The notes: generated by a model not told the origin, from the letters alone. Shown: positions 48,411 to 61,074, counted from the first letter of the stretch. The stretch is DNA of 64,000 nucleotides from Larix kaempferi (GCA_027924585.1 BSBM01000609.1:1251501-1315500), one strand, 5' to 3'. Program-made: numbers and translations.

Positions 48411-48670
48411 TTTACTTTTTATGAATAAGAAATGTAATGAAGTCTTATATAACAAGTTAGAATATTTATGAACTTTGAAGTGGTTATATAGTGTACTAAT
48501 ATATGTGAATATGTCCTTACATATCTATGTCCAAAAAGTATGGAAGATTCAAATATAAATGGTGTATTTATTGTAGCTCTTTAATTTTTGAAGTAGGGAT
48601 GCTTGTAACATGTGCAAAGAGCTACCTAGCCCCTCACTTCATTACTAATCATGTGGTTCTCCTATCATAT

Positions 48671-49175
48671 GGATAGAGAGAGGGGGGTAGTTAGTTAAAG
48701 GGGAAAGAGATATAAGGGGGAGGGGGAGCAATAGAGAGAGAGAGCGGGAAAGGGATAGAGAAAGGGAAAAAGAGAGGGGGGTTCGAGAGTGAGAGGAGGG
48801 GTAGTTAAGGAAAGGGGAAACAGAGAGGGGGGTAGGGGGAAATAAAGAGAGCAAGAGAGAGATGGGGGTAGTTTGAAATAGAGAGAATGAGAAAGAGAGA
48901 GAGGGAAAGATAGATCGATGGGGGGGACATGTGGAGGGAGGAAGATATGGGGGAGAGATAGGGATAGGGGAAAGAGCAAAAGAGGGGGGACTAAGAGAGA
49001 GAGAGCGGGGGGGGTATGAGAGGTAGAAAGATAAAAATATGGATAGAGAGAGGGAGAGAGATATAGAAAGGGATAGGGAAAGTGGGAAAGAAGGAGAGGG
49101 AAGGCTTAGGGAAAGAGAGACATGAGTATATAGGAGGGAGACATAAGATGGGAGAGAGAGAGGGGGGGGTGAGTG
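48671..49175 (+). repeat. 500-bp polypurine (G/A) tract
   Basis: The plus strand is almost pure purine: GAGAGA runs alternate with GGGG and GGGGAAAG for half a kilobase, and end at GGGGGGGTGAGTGTGTG. The Ser/Leu/Pro-rich minus frames are by-products. It immediately precedes the satellite array. Confidence 0.92.
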
Positions 49176-49184
49176 TGTGTTAGG

Positions 49185-52100
49185 TAATTCCTTTAGGGCC
49201 TAAGGAATATCAACCCAAGCACCCATCCACAAAGTTAAATACCTCCTATTGGAACCCATATACCTAGTAAGAGAGAAAATATTTTTTGTGATGTTTCAAG
49301 GCCTCATTCATGGCCTCTTAATGTCACCCATATCCAAAATTAGAGGATAAGTATATCCTACACAGTACTTTTTTGGATGTATGAGATGTCATGCACGACC
49401 TTTGTGCCCTATAAGCTACTGTTATGGCCTTGGTATAATTATCTTTTTATTGTGGCTATCTAGTTTCAAGGTGTCAAGAGTTATCCCTAGTTCTAAAAAC
49501 ATATTAATGGTTCACATAGTTCCACTGAGAGGCATATTGAGTTCTTAAAACCTCTTAATTGCTCTCATATTTCAACTTAGAGGCTCTATATTCCTTATAG
49601 AGGTCATGTGTGGTAATTTGAGGTAATATTAATGGCCCCTAATCCCTAGAAGCTTTCTTTATAAATTAAGGCATTGGATCCTTCCCCAATCATGTATATG
49701 GACTTTAGATGCATACATGGATGTCAAACCTCCTAATGGATTTAATATCCACACTTGGAATCCGAAAATCCCCTAGATTGGTCATATGTAGTGGTTTGCA
49801 ACCTCCTTCCTATTTGTGTATGTTTAGGGCTTAAGTCCTACATTTCCTACATTTATCTTATCTAGATCGAAGAAATATATATGAGGACTAGCACCTCTTA
49901 AGGGTGATTGCACTGAGAATAGAGAGGTTCTCTACAACCCAATATGGGGGAGATGTTGTCATGTAACGAAGCATTATGTTACCAAAAATAAAAATTTGAT
50001 TAAAAAAACTCATGTCAGCTCATAAAATAAAAAATTAAAACCAAATAAAAAGTCAATAAAAAAATCCTTGTCGACTCATAAAATAAAAATTTCAAACCAA
50101 ATAAAAAATTCTTAAAAAAATCCATGTTTGATCATAAAATAAAATAAATAATCTTAAACAGAGATCTATCAAGGAGTGAGAGTGATCAAATTTATTAAGG
50201 TGTAAAAATTTTTGGACGTGTAAAAAAATTTAGATAAATTTTTAAGGAATCGAATCCCTCTTGGTGCTTGGTAGATCTGGATTTGAAAATTTTTTGGACG
50301 TGTAAAAAAATTAAGATAATTTTTTAAGGAATCGAATCCTTCTTGGTGCTTGGTAGATCTGGATTTGATGGATCTATGTTCATCCTATACCCATTCAGAG
50401 GACATTTATCCTTAGTAGAGGTGAATTATTGTGGTTTGATTCCTTAATAATGACCCTCAATCCCTATAAGATTCCCTTAGGACCTAAGTCCCATGTTTCA
50501 TCCTTTGACAATTTCTATATCCTTAGATTCAATTTTGGTTCTCCAAACCTCCAGAAACTATCTTTATCCCCACCTATAATCTAAATATTCCTATATATAG
50601 GTGTGTGTCATGGTATAGGGACTCATTCATAATCCTTGATCCTCAAACTTACCTATAGGGCCTAAGGCCTGGGTTTCTTTCCCCAACCATTTAAAGGGCC
50701 TTAAGACCCATACTTGGTGTTCAAAACCTCTTAGTTGTGTCTGAATATGCTCATATGGAGGCCATATATTCTCTTGAGATGTCATATGTGGTGGTTCAAG
50801 GTACCATTATTATCCTTTGAGCCCTCATTTTTACCCAGGAACTAAGTCCCAAGTGATCACCTTCGCTTGATGTTATCCATTGGGGGAAGCTTATGGATGT
50901 GTTGTCATTTGAGACATCATTCTTTGTCCTAGGTGCATAGAATATTTATTCACAAAATGATCGCTAGGATTCATCCATTTACAATGCCAATTCCCTGATA
51001 ACCCTACCCAGTTCTCACAACCTACTAATGGCAAGGATATCCATGGTCGAATACAAAGGATACCCTTGAGAGGTCAAGTGTGGTTCCTTAAGGCCTCGAT
51101 CATGGCCTTGGATGCTTAGGAAAGTCCCTTACAACCCAAGTCTTGGATTTTCTTTGTTAGCCATGTTTATGGTTCTTAAATCCATACCTAGTGCTTAAAA
51201 AAACCTAGTGCCACACATTTCCCCATGTTGGAACCTAATTCGCCAAGGTTAGTGAACAGTCATTGAGAATTCCAAGAGACACCTTGGGAATATGAACCAA
51301 AGGGTCATTCTCATGTATTAATATCTATATTTGTTAATGATAAGATTATGCTTAATGCCTATTTCACTTTTTCTTTGTGGTTCTTATTCTTGTGTATTTG
51401 TATTTTTGGATCAACCAATCATCCATTTTCCCTAATGGGAACCTAACAACCCAATTAAACAATAGATATATCATAGGAGTTCATGAGTGATTCTTCAAGG
51501 TGTTTTTCTTAGCCTTTGACACCTAAAATATACCTTTACGGAATCACCCACATTTCCTCTTTCAGGAATGTATAGGGCCCTAAAGCCTATGCCTAGTCTT
51601 AAATCTCATTTAAATGACAATGATATTCCCATAGCTTGTAAGATAGGATTCCCTTTGGATATCATGAGTGGTGGTTCAAGGTGTCATTTATCCTTAGATG
51701 CATAGAATCTCTTTTAGTGGTCATGGCTTTGGTTTCCACCCCTAAACATGTCAAGGCCCCAACATCCATACCTAATTATGTGAAGCTTCTAAAGGAACTA
51801 ACATCCCCACTTGAAGAGAAAGGATTATCTTGAAGGTCAAGTGTGGTGCTTTAATGCACCCTTTAGGAATTAAATGCCTCAAAACTTCCTTTCTGATATA
51901 AGACATGGGACTCATCCCTTGATCATCTATAGGGCACCAATAATTGTTCCTTCTACTAAAAACACCTAATGCCATACATAAACCCACACAAAGGTCATGT
52001 GTGTTAGTTCAAGGTGCCATTCCTTGCATTAGAACCCTAAGATATTCCTTAAGGGATTAAAGCTCAAGTTTCCTAACCCAACCATGTTAAGGGACTCAAT

Positions 52101-52583
52101 ATCTATACTTACATCTCAAAAAGTGCTAATTGAATCCATACCACCTCTAAAATGCAAATGAATCCATCAATAGTTCATGTGTGGTAGTTAAAGGCATTGT
52201 TCTTTGACATAGATGACTAGAAGATTCCTTTAGGGAATAAGGCTTTGGTTTCTTAACCATGTTCTAGGACTTGTGTCCCATTATTAGCATTTAAAAACCC
52301 ATGATGGCATGAATATCCCCACTTAAAGGCCAATGGTTCTTCAAGGCATTGTTTGTGGATCTGGATTCCTCGATGGTTTGTTTGGGGCCAAAGAAATGGT
52401 CTTCCTCCCTAGAAATCTATTCACAATACCCTATGACACGTGCATATTTATCAAAACCACCTAATGGCAAAACATCATCAATCATATTTGAATGATACCA
52501 TCAATAAACCACCTTTTGTTGGTGGAGGAAACCTTCTTAGCTCCAGATGGCTAGAAGATTCCTTTAGGGATTGAGTTGTAGGT
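49185..52583. repeat. satellite array, part 1, ~165-180-bp monomers
   Basis: Each monomer carries GGTCATGTGTGGTGGTTCAAGG, then CTTGGATGCCTAGAA, TTCCTTTAGGGCCTAAGG, TTTCCTCCC, ACCATGTC-AGGGCC, CCATACCTAGTGCTCAAAAC and CCTAATGGCA. For example the GTGTGGT site falls at about 51665, 51843, 52004 and 52183. Monomers are strongly diverged (many lesions). No coding or RNA gene is visible. An unrelated AT-rich block lies at 49990-50370. Confidence 0.88.
49985..50370. repeat. AT-rich insertion with two internal tandem duplications in the satellite
   Basis: A ~50-bp word (AAAAAAATCC-TGTCG/ACTCATAAAATAAA) occurs three times at 49995-50150. An ~82-bp unit with TTGGACGTGTAAAAAAATT, GGAATCGAATCC and GGTGCTTGGTAGATCTGG occurs twice at 50207-50370. 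Confidence 0.8.
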
Positions 52584-54202
52584 TGTCACATCCCCTTCCA
52601 TTCAATCCAATGCAAGGGAGGGAACATGATTGTAATATGGGGTGTCTAATTCTTCCCCAAATCCATAATGGTAAGATTTTTTCCATTTAAATAAAATGCA
52701 CAATTAAATTACACAGCGAAATTAAAATACATAATTGCACACACACAAGAGACATAGATTAGTATATTTATCTCAAGCAAATGATGCATCAATAGACAAG
52801 GAATCCATCCCATTCTCATGCTATGCACAGAATTCATATCAATTTCATTAACATGAATAATTACCATTCCGAATTAACACATTACAGAACACAAAATGCA
52901 TATAATTTATAACACAGATAACACTTATCTTGAAGATGAAGCTGTCCAAACAACTGGCTATTTGAGAGCAATGTTCCACCCAACCATAGATCTTTGTCCA
53001 GCTTATATTCTTTCAGCTGAGAGATCACCCCTGAGCTGGGTTGTGTATCCACTAAGGAGCAACTAGCTGGGCTCACTCACAGCCATGGTTTCACTCAACA
53101 ACTATGCTAAGCCAACACACAGTTGGGTTTGTCAAGCATATGAAAGACCAAGGAGGGAAATGCTAAGCCAGTGAGCTCAACCACAGAGCTACAGGCATCT
53201 CAAATGAATTCAACAGTCAAGGCACCCACATTACCTACCACACCCAACACAAGGAAGGTCCCCTTCTCTGCTGCACAGTCCCTCAGGCATCTCTTCTCTC
53301 TAGTGCTCTTCAGGATGGGTATAGAAAGGTCCAGCTACTAATTCTTGAGATTCTAGCCTTTGTTGGGTTTATCAAGCAAACTCAACCTCTGCTCAGTCAT
53401 CCACAATTGGATTTCTCACAATTCTGTTCATCAAATAACTCAATCCCGTCACTGGTTTTCTGAGCTATAAAAACTGGGTTTTCCAATGGATTTCGGGGTA
53501 TCTAATACTCTCAAATTCGCCCCAAGGTTCATATCTATGGATCCCCCATTGGATTTTACTGTTAAATACCAAATTTGAGCGTTTTTGGCTCTTCAAAATG
53601 TGGGTTCTTGCAAAGTTGCGATTTCTGGTTTTTCTCACTGCTGGCAATTCGTTTTTGGATGGAAAATGATGTTCGTTTGTTCCACAATGGAATGGGAAGG
53701 AGGAAGAAGCAAATCCCATGAGTTAGAGTGACTTGTGATACAAGAAAACAGAGCCCATACCTACAAATACGAATTTCTGGGCTGCCCATGTTCCATTGAA
53801 GCCATGGACTGAAAACTTCAACTACTTCCTTACAACAGAAATAAATGTCATCAAGGAAAGTCAAATGGGTTCTCACAATGACATTTGGCAGCATATGGTT
53901 CATCCCCACAACCCCCTCACCACTCCCTAGTGGATACACATGGCCCCTTCTCATTGGTTGCTTCCATAGCCAGTTTTGGTATTTTATTGAAATGTTTAAC
54001 ATTTACATCAATTTACAATATTCCATGGCTTAATAGCACATGGTTATCAAAATATCAAATACTTGCTTGTTTTAAATCAAATCCGAACATACACTAGCAG
54101 GGCCTTGGCCTTGGGCTCCACGCTAGGGAAACATACAACGCATGTATACAGTATTTACATTAGAAGCCTATATTTCATAAGGGTCAAAATTGGGGTATTA
54201 CA
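52584..54202. mobile_element. solo LTR (1619 bp) inside the satellite
   Basis: It starts TGTCACATCCCCTTCC and ends TTGGGGTATTACA; TG..CA with a TGTNACNxCCCC/GGGGTATTACA pair is typical of plant Gypsy-type LTRs. The identical 5-mer TAGGT lies on both sides (52579-52583 and 54203-54207), and the satellite monomer resumes exactly where it was cut. No gag-pol sequence is present, so it arose by LTR recombination. Superfamily is inferred from the ends only. Confidence 0.85.
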
Positions 54203-57200
54203 TAGGTCTCCTCCATTACCATGTCCAAGGCCCCAAGACCACAAGACCTAGATATATAGTACCATGCATAGCCATGCAAAGTCATGTGTGGTTCTTTGAT
54301 TCATTGTGCATGGATCTAGATGCCTCAATGGTTTCTTTACAGCCTAAGTCATGGTATCCATCCCTAGAATACAATTTCCAGGAATCTAGGACACCTTCAT
54401 AATTCTCAAAACCACGTAATGGAACCAACATCATCAACCATAGGGTAGTGATACCCTTAAAAGGCCATTAGTAGTTGGTGGAGGAATCATACTTAGTTAT
54501 AGATAGCTAGAAGATCCCTTTAGATCTCGAGGTTTAGGTATCCTCCACTAAACATGTCCAAGGCCCTAGGGCTACAAGACTGAGATACATAGTTCTATAG
54601 ATACCACTCCAAAGTCATCCACAGTTCTTTGATGCAGTGTTCATGGATTTGGATGCCTCAATGATTTATGTAGGGATAAAGGAATGGTTTTCTTTTATAT
54701 AACATCATTTTGAAGGCCCTTAAACACCTACATACTGCCCAAAACAACCTAATGGATATGGCATTCTCAACCACAGGTGAATGATATAATGAAGAGGTAG
54801 TGTATGGTTGGTCGAGACCACCTCCTCAGCCTTAGATGTCTAGAATATTCCTTTAGGGATTAAGAATAAGGTGTTCTTCATTGACCATGTCCAAGGCCCC
54901 AAGGACAAAATCCTAGATACATAGTGCCATGGATACTCCTACAAAGTCATGCATGATTCCTTGATGCATTATTCATGGATCTAAATGCAGAAATAATTAA
55001 TTTAGGGAAAAACAAATAGTTGGATTTCCTAGAATATCATTCCCAAGGCCCCAACACACATAGATATTACTAAAAAAAATCTAATTTCACTAATATCCTC
55101 AATCATAAGACAACGATATTATCCTAAGGAGGACATGTGTGGTTGGTTTAGGTATTCCTCTTATCCCTAGGTGGATAGAAGGTTCATTTAGGGATGAGGT
55201 TGAGGCCTCCTCCCTTGGCCATGTCCAATGCCCCAAGTCCCCATGAATTAGATACATAGTGCCATGGATACACTCCAAAGCCATGTGTGGTCAGTTGTGG
55301 CAATATTAATGGCTTTGGATGCCAAAATAGTTTCCTTATTTCCAAATGCATGGTTCGCTTCTATAGAATGTCATTCCCCAAGAACTGATAAACGTGTGTA
55401 TTTATCAAAACCACCCAATGGCATAAACATCCCTAATCATAGACCAATGATAGCCTTAAGGCACCATGTGTTGTTGGTGGAGATAACCTTATTAGATATG
55501 GATGTATGGAATCTTCCTTTAGGGCCCTACCTTTAGGTATCTTCCACTGACCATGATGAAGTCCCTAATAAATAGTGGCATAGATACCCCAAAAAATCAT
55601 GTGGTGCTTTGAGGCATTTCTCATGGATCTTGATTAATCAATGATTTATTTAGGTCTAAAGGCATGATATTCCTCCCCAGGAATTCATTCCTAACACCCT
55701 GATAGTACATGTGCATATTACTCAAATCCACCTAATGGAATTGAAATCCTCAATCATAGGTGAATGATACCCTCAAAAGGCCATGTATGGTTGGTTGAGA
55801 TAAATTACTTAGCCCTAAATGGCTAAAATATTCCATAGCTCTTAAGCTTCATGCATCCTCCCATGACCATGTCCAATCCCTCAAGTCCTTAGGACTTGCA
55901 TACATATTCCCAAGACTTGGATACCCTTCTGAAGTCACACATGGTGCTTTAAGGAATTCTTCATGGTTTTGTATGCCTGAGTGGTTTCTTTAGGGCCAAA
56001 GGAATGATATTTCCCTTGGAATGCCATTTCTAATGCATCAAGAGACACACATATTTCTCAAACCCAACTAATGGAATCATCTTCCTTAATCATAGGATCA
56101 TTATACCCTCAGGATTCCATGTGTGGTTGGCGAGAGGAAACCTTCTTATCCTTGATGGCTAGAAGATTTATGTAGGGCCCAAGGTTCAGGTATCTATGAT
56201 TGTCCATGTCCAACTCCTCAAGGCTACAACACATAGATACAAATCTCCATGGATACCCTTGAAAAATCATGTGTGGTTATTTGAGCCATTGTTCATGGCT
56301 CTAGATGCTTGAATGATTTATTCAGAGCCAAAAGTGTGGTCTTATTCTCTAGACCATCACTTAAAAGGCCACATACATACTTCTCAAAACCACATAATGG
56401 AATTCATATCCTCAATCATAGGCCAATGATACCATCAAAAGGCCATGTATGGTTGTTTGAGGTGATGTTCTTAGCCTTGGATGGCTAGAAGATTCATTTA
56501 GGGGTAGAGGTTCAAGTCTCCTCCCTTGACCATGTCGAAGGCTCGAAGACCCCAATATATGGATACATAGTGGAAAAAATATCCATGCAAGTTCATGCAT
56601 GGTGCTTAAATAATTGTTCATTACTCTAGATGCCTCAATGGTTTCTTTAGGGCCAAAGGCATTGCCATTTTCCCTGAAACATCATTCACAAGGCCTCAAG
56701 ACATGTATATACTGCTCAATGCCACCTAATGGAAATGACATAAACAATCATAGGCCAATTATACCATCAAGAGGCCATGTTTCACTAGTGGAGGAAATAT
56801 TATTATCCCTTGATGGACTGGAGATTCCTTTATAGCACTGGATTCAAGTCACCTCCACTGACCATGTCCAAGTCCACAAGGCCACAAGGCCACAAGGCCT
56901 AAATAAATATTGTCATATATACCCCTATGAATTCATGCATTGTACTTGTAAGTAGTGTTCATGGATCTATTTTCCTCAATGATTTCTTTAGGGCCAAAGG
57001 CATGGTCTTCTTCTTGAGAAAAACATTCTCAAGGCCCTCATACATGTACACACTACTCAAAACAACCTAATGGTAACATCATACTCAATCATAGGTAATT
57101 ATACCATTAGGAGGTTGTATGTACTTGGTGGAGGCAAACTTCTTGCCCCTAGATGGCTCGAAGCTTCCTTTAGGGGTGAACGTTCAAGTCTCCTCCACTA

Positions 57201-58930
57201 ACCATGTCGAAGGCCCCAAGGCCAAAAGATCTAGATACATAGTACAATGGATAACTCTGTGAAGTAATACATGGTTCTTTGAGAATTATTCATGTCTTTG
57301 TATGCCTCAAGGATTTCTTTAGGGATAAATCCATGGTATTCTTCACTAGAACATCATTCCCAAGGCCTTGATACATGTACTTACCACTCAAAATCACCTA
57401 ATGACACCAACATCCTCAATAATAGGATAACAATACTCTCAAGAGGCCATATGTGGTTGTTGGAGGAAATATTCTTATCACTATATGGATAGAAGATTCC
57501 TTTAGGGATTAAGATTTAGGTCTCCTCCATTGACCATGTCCAAGGCCATAAATCTAGATACATAGCTCCTTAATGGATATAGATGTCTTAATGGTTTCTT
57601 TAGGGATAAATTCATGGTCTTATTCCATATAATATCATTACCTAGGCATTGGGACACCTACATAAGGCTCTTAATTTCCTCCTATCACTCTTGTCAAGGA
57701 CTTGAGATCTATCCCACTATGCAAAACCTCTTGATTATGGCCATATCTAGCTTTTATGCTAAATATTGATTTGAAAGGGAGTATGTTATGGTTCATGGAT
57801 TTTATGATTTCCCATTACCTCAATAAAATTATGTTAGGGTATACTTATTTCTATTTCTTCCCCAATACTTTTATAAAACCCATCCCCAGAGCACAAAACC
57901 ACATATTTCCACCCATGTTCTACTTTAGCATTAATGATATCAGATACAGTGGATGATCTCCTACGTGATAGTTCGGGTCATCGCTCTTAGCCCGAGATGC
58001 CTAAAACCTTCCTTTAGGGCCTAATTCATGTTATTCCTCCCATGACTATGTCCAAGGTTCTCATACCCAGTGTCACTTATATGAAGAATCAAATGCCAAG
58101 GATAGTGTTGGGAGTTCATTTGTGTGTTTTAAAGCTTCCCTTAGGGTCTAAGGCCCAAGTTTACTCCTAGGATATTATACAAAAACCTAAGACCCATATA
58201 TACTTGAAAAAACATCATTATTGTGTTGATTTCCTCACTCAAAGGAAAATAATACTCCCAATAGGTCATGTGTAGTCGTTCAAGCTGTTGTATTTGGCCT
58301 TGGATGCACAAAATATTTTATTTGGGAATAAGGCCTAGGTCTCCTCCCTCGAAGATGTTAAGGGCCTAAACGACCATATATAGTGCTTGAAACCTCTTAG
58401 TTACACTAATAACCCCCAATATTAGGCCAAGGATACCCTTAAGAGTTCTTATGTTGTGGTTCAAGGTATATTTTTTAATATTCTATGCCTAGAGGCTTCC
58501 TCTAAGGTTCAATGCCATAGTTTCCTCCCTTAATCATGTCTATTCCTTGAATATTTATACCTAGTTTTATTTCCTCCAATTCCTCCCATTATCCCTATTA
58601 TAAGGCCATAGACCTTCTAAAAAATTCATTTGTGTTTGCTCAACAAATCATTATTATCGCTACATTCCTAGAATTTTCATTTAGGTGAAGGACTAGGTTT
58701 CTTCTCTTAACTAGGTCGAGAGCCAGTAGAGATATCACTAGTGGTCAAATCCTTATAATATCATCAATGTCCACACATAAACCTTAAGAATACTCTTAGA
58801 AAGACATATGTTTGATTGTCTGTCTTGGTCCTAGATTCCTAAAATCTTATTTAGGGACCTAGGTAGATGTTTCCTCACTTGAACATGTCCAAGGATTTGT
58901 GACCCATGAGTTGTGCTCAAGGCCTAATAA
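54203..58930. repeat. satellite array, part 2, ~331-bp dimeric units
   Basis: The landmark CCATGTCCAAGGCCCC recurs at about 54220, 54566, 54884, 55220, 55550, 55865, 56204, 56530, 56860, 57204 and 57535, a mean spacing near 331. Each period contains two related half units. One has TTTGATGCATTGTTCATGGATCTAGATGCCTC and the other GGTTGGTGGAGG, then TTAGCCCTAGATGGCTAGAAGATTCC (words shortened here). Both share the GATG-CT-AA--TTCCTTTAGGG core. Near 57,650 the array returns to the simpler monomer and runs on to about 58,930. Confidence 0.9.
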
Positions 58931-60100
58931 TGATACTAATATCTATCGATAAATTTAATAAGTTCAATAAAAATATACCCTATCAAATAATCAAATCTCA
59001 GTTCAAATCACTTTTATTAATATTTTATAATAGTAATAAGTTAGAAATGGTTGGCTTTAATTATTTGTCAATATTAAGAATCATAGGCATTAATTTCCTT
59101 GAATAATATTAAAAATGAATAACTAAATTGAGTTATTTATAAAATAATTATGTGTGAACTTGTTGTGCTTGTGGTGCAAACCTCATAAATGAATCATGTG
59201 AATTTATTTGCTTAAATTGTTTTAAAATAAATATTTGAATATGTTGTGATTGTGGTGTAAAACCTCTTAAATTAATCATGACAATTTAATTGAATGAAAA
59301 AAATTGAATGAAGTTATTTATAAAATAATTATTTTTTAAATTGGTGTGTTTATGGTGCAAATCATCATAATTAATTAATATTTGTACATGTTTACGTGAC
59401 AAGTATGCACTCAGTACCACATTTCCAACATGGCATTTAACTACACTTAGGATTCCTTTAACCAAAGTCCTAGGATTCTTCTCTCAACCATGTTGAAGGC
59501 CACTAGACCTATCCATAGTAATTAAAACATTGTAATAGCCCATACATAGAGGCTAATAATACTCTTAAGAATATGTGTGGTCATGACCTTTAAGGTGTAT
59601 TTCTTGGTGGTAGATTTTTAAAAGCTTCTTTTAGGACCCTAGGTATTGACGATGTCCATGGATCTAAGATCCATGCCATTTGCTAAAAACCCAATAATGA
59701 TACTAATTTAAAAATATTTTCAAATGTGTAATCAAATTTCATTTCAAATTATTTTTATTAGTACTTTATAATAGCAATAAATTAACAATTGTTGCTTTTA
59801 TTTTATTTTTTAAATAGTAATAAATGGATAATTGAAATGAGTTATTTACAAAATAACTATTTGTGAACATGTTATGCTTGTGGTGCAAAGCCTCATAAGT
59901 GAATTATGTAAACTTATTTGTTAAAATATTAAAAAAAAAAAAAATTAAACTAGTGATTGTGATGCAAACACTCATAAATTAACCATTGATGGTTTGTTTA
60001 AATTAATAAAACAAAAAAATTTGAATTAAGTTATTTACAATCTAATTATTTGTGAATTTTTTATGTTTATGGGGCTAATTCTCATTAAATCTATGTGACA
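58926..60100. repeat. duplicated composite block: satellite end, AT-rich core, GTGGTGCAAA repeats
   Basis: The block with TAATGATACTAAT, CAAATC/TTCA-TTCAAAT and TTTATAATAG-AATAA (58926-59070) recurs at 59692-59790. The TGTGCTTGTGGTGCAAA repeats at 59160-59390 recur at 59870-60080. Between the copies lies more satellite monomer (59400-59690). This is a ~0.7-0.77-kb tandem duplication across the satellite/CACTA junction. Confidence 0.75.
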
Positions 60101-60397
60101 AGTAATAAGGTAGCACCACTTTATCAATTCTTATTAATTCTCTTTAGATTATGAAAAACAAAATTTCCAACAATATTAATAAATATAACACCAAAAGTGG
60201 TGCTAATACCACCACCTTAACACCACAAAATATAAGTGGTGCTAATACCACCACCTTAACACCACAAAATGTAAATGGTGCTAATAACACCACCTTATCA
60301 CCATAAAAATGTAAGTGGTGATAATACCACCACCTTAACACCACAAAGTACAAGTAGTGCTAACTTGTGGTGCTAAAAGAAGGATTTTCTCGTTGTG
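60101..60397 (-). mobile_element. CACTA-like right end with 4 tandem ~46-bp repeats
   Basis: AGTGGTGCTAATACCACCAC and CTTAACACCACAAAAT are repeated four times at 60188-60370. The terminus, read on the minus strand from 60397, is CACAACGAGAAAATCC followed by TTTTAGCACCAC. It aligns with the end at 26318 (CACTACAAGAAAAATGG...TTTTAGCCTCAC). The flanking triplets differ (TTC left, GAT right). Confidence 0.55.
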
Positions 60398-60834
60398 GAT
60401 CCTTTCATCTTTCATGACAAGTGATCTCTTTCTTAGTGATCTCTTTCTTAGCATATATAGATTAGACATCCCCACAATATTTTGGACTTTGTTCCATGGC
60501 CATCCAATGAAAAAAGAACAAATGTCAAGAAATGATTCTTGCTCCATCTCGGTCATAGGCAAAGAGATAGCATTCTATATCACCACCTATTTGACCCTTC
60601 CATTTCTTTTTCTCCTCCATGGTGAGAGCTATCCATTGAGTTACAAAGTATTAAATTACAGAGTATTAAAGACTCTGTCAGCTCATGGATCCACACATGA
60701 TTTCATCCGCCCATCCTAGATAATCCATGCGACGACACTGCAGGAAAGAGGCGGCATATCCCGTACGTGCACACAGCCCTTAAATGAGCCTTGAATGAGC
60801 CTTAAATGAGTGGTAGATCTCCCGATTGGATCGA
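60398..60834. other. gene-flanking DNA, no firm feature
   Basis: Immediately outside the CACTA-like end. It contains a duplicated GTGATCTCTTTCTTAG (60420-60450) and a TTAAATGAGCC/TTGAATGAGCC triplication at 60780-60810. It may hold the promoter of the exon at 60835. Confidence 0.3.
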
Positions 60835-61074
60835 ATGCCCATTTTACGTCAGTCGTTCCATCAACCAGCTCACCACCACGGAAGGCTACTTTGGAAAAAG
60901 GACCGCTTCTTCCTTAGTTTGAGTTTGAATAGTTGCAGACCCTCAACAGTGTTCTCCTCTCATAATTTCTCCAGCTCATTGACCCTTGTGGCAGACATCG
61001 ATCGCATAAGCAATTCGCCTGCAGGAGGCAACTTCGGTGGTGAGCTTAGCACAATTTGTGGTGTGCCCTGTCAG
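60835..61074 (+). CDS. putative first exon of a plastid-targeted protein (incomplete)
   Basis: An 80-codon stretch begins at ATG 60835 (MPILRQSFHQ) and ends in phase 0 at a consensus donor CAG|GTAAGC (61072-61080). The first ~55 residues are rich in Ser, Arg and Phe and poor in acidic residues (FFLSLSLNSCRP, STVFSSHNFSSS), as in chloroplast transit peptides. The remainder, VADIDRISNSPAGGNFGGEL, is more protein-like. I do not recognise the mature protein. No second exon was found before the opposite-strand JmjC remnant that starts within the presumed intron, so the gene may be truncated. A chance frame cannot be excluded. Confidence 0.35.

Noticed and set aside
48645-48979. Ser/Leu/Pro-rich open frames on the minus strand
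   Set aside because: By-products of the G/A-rich tract; two frames are open at once and the composition is that of (CT)n.
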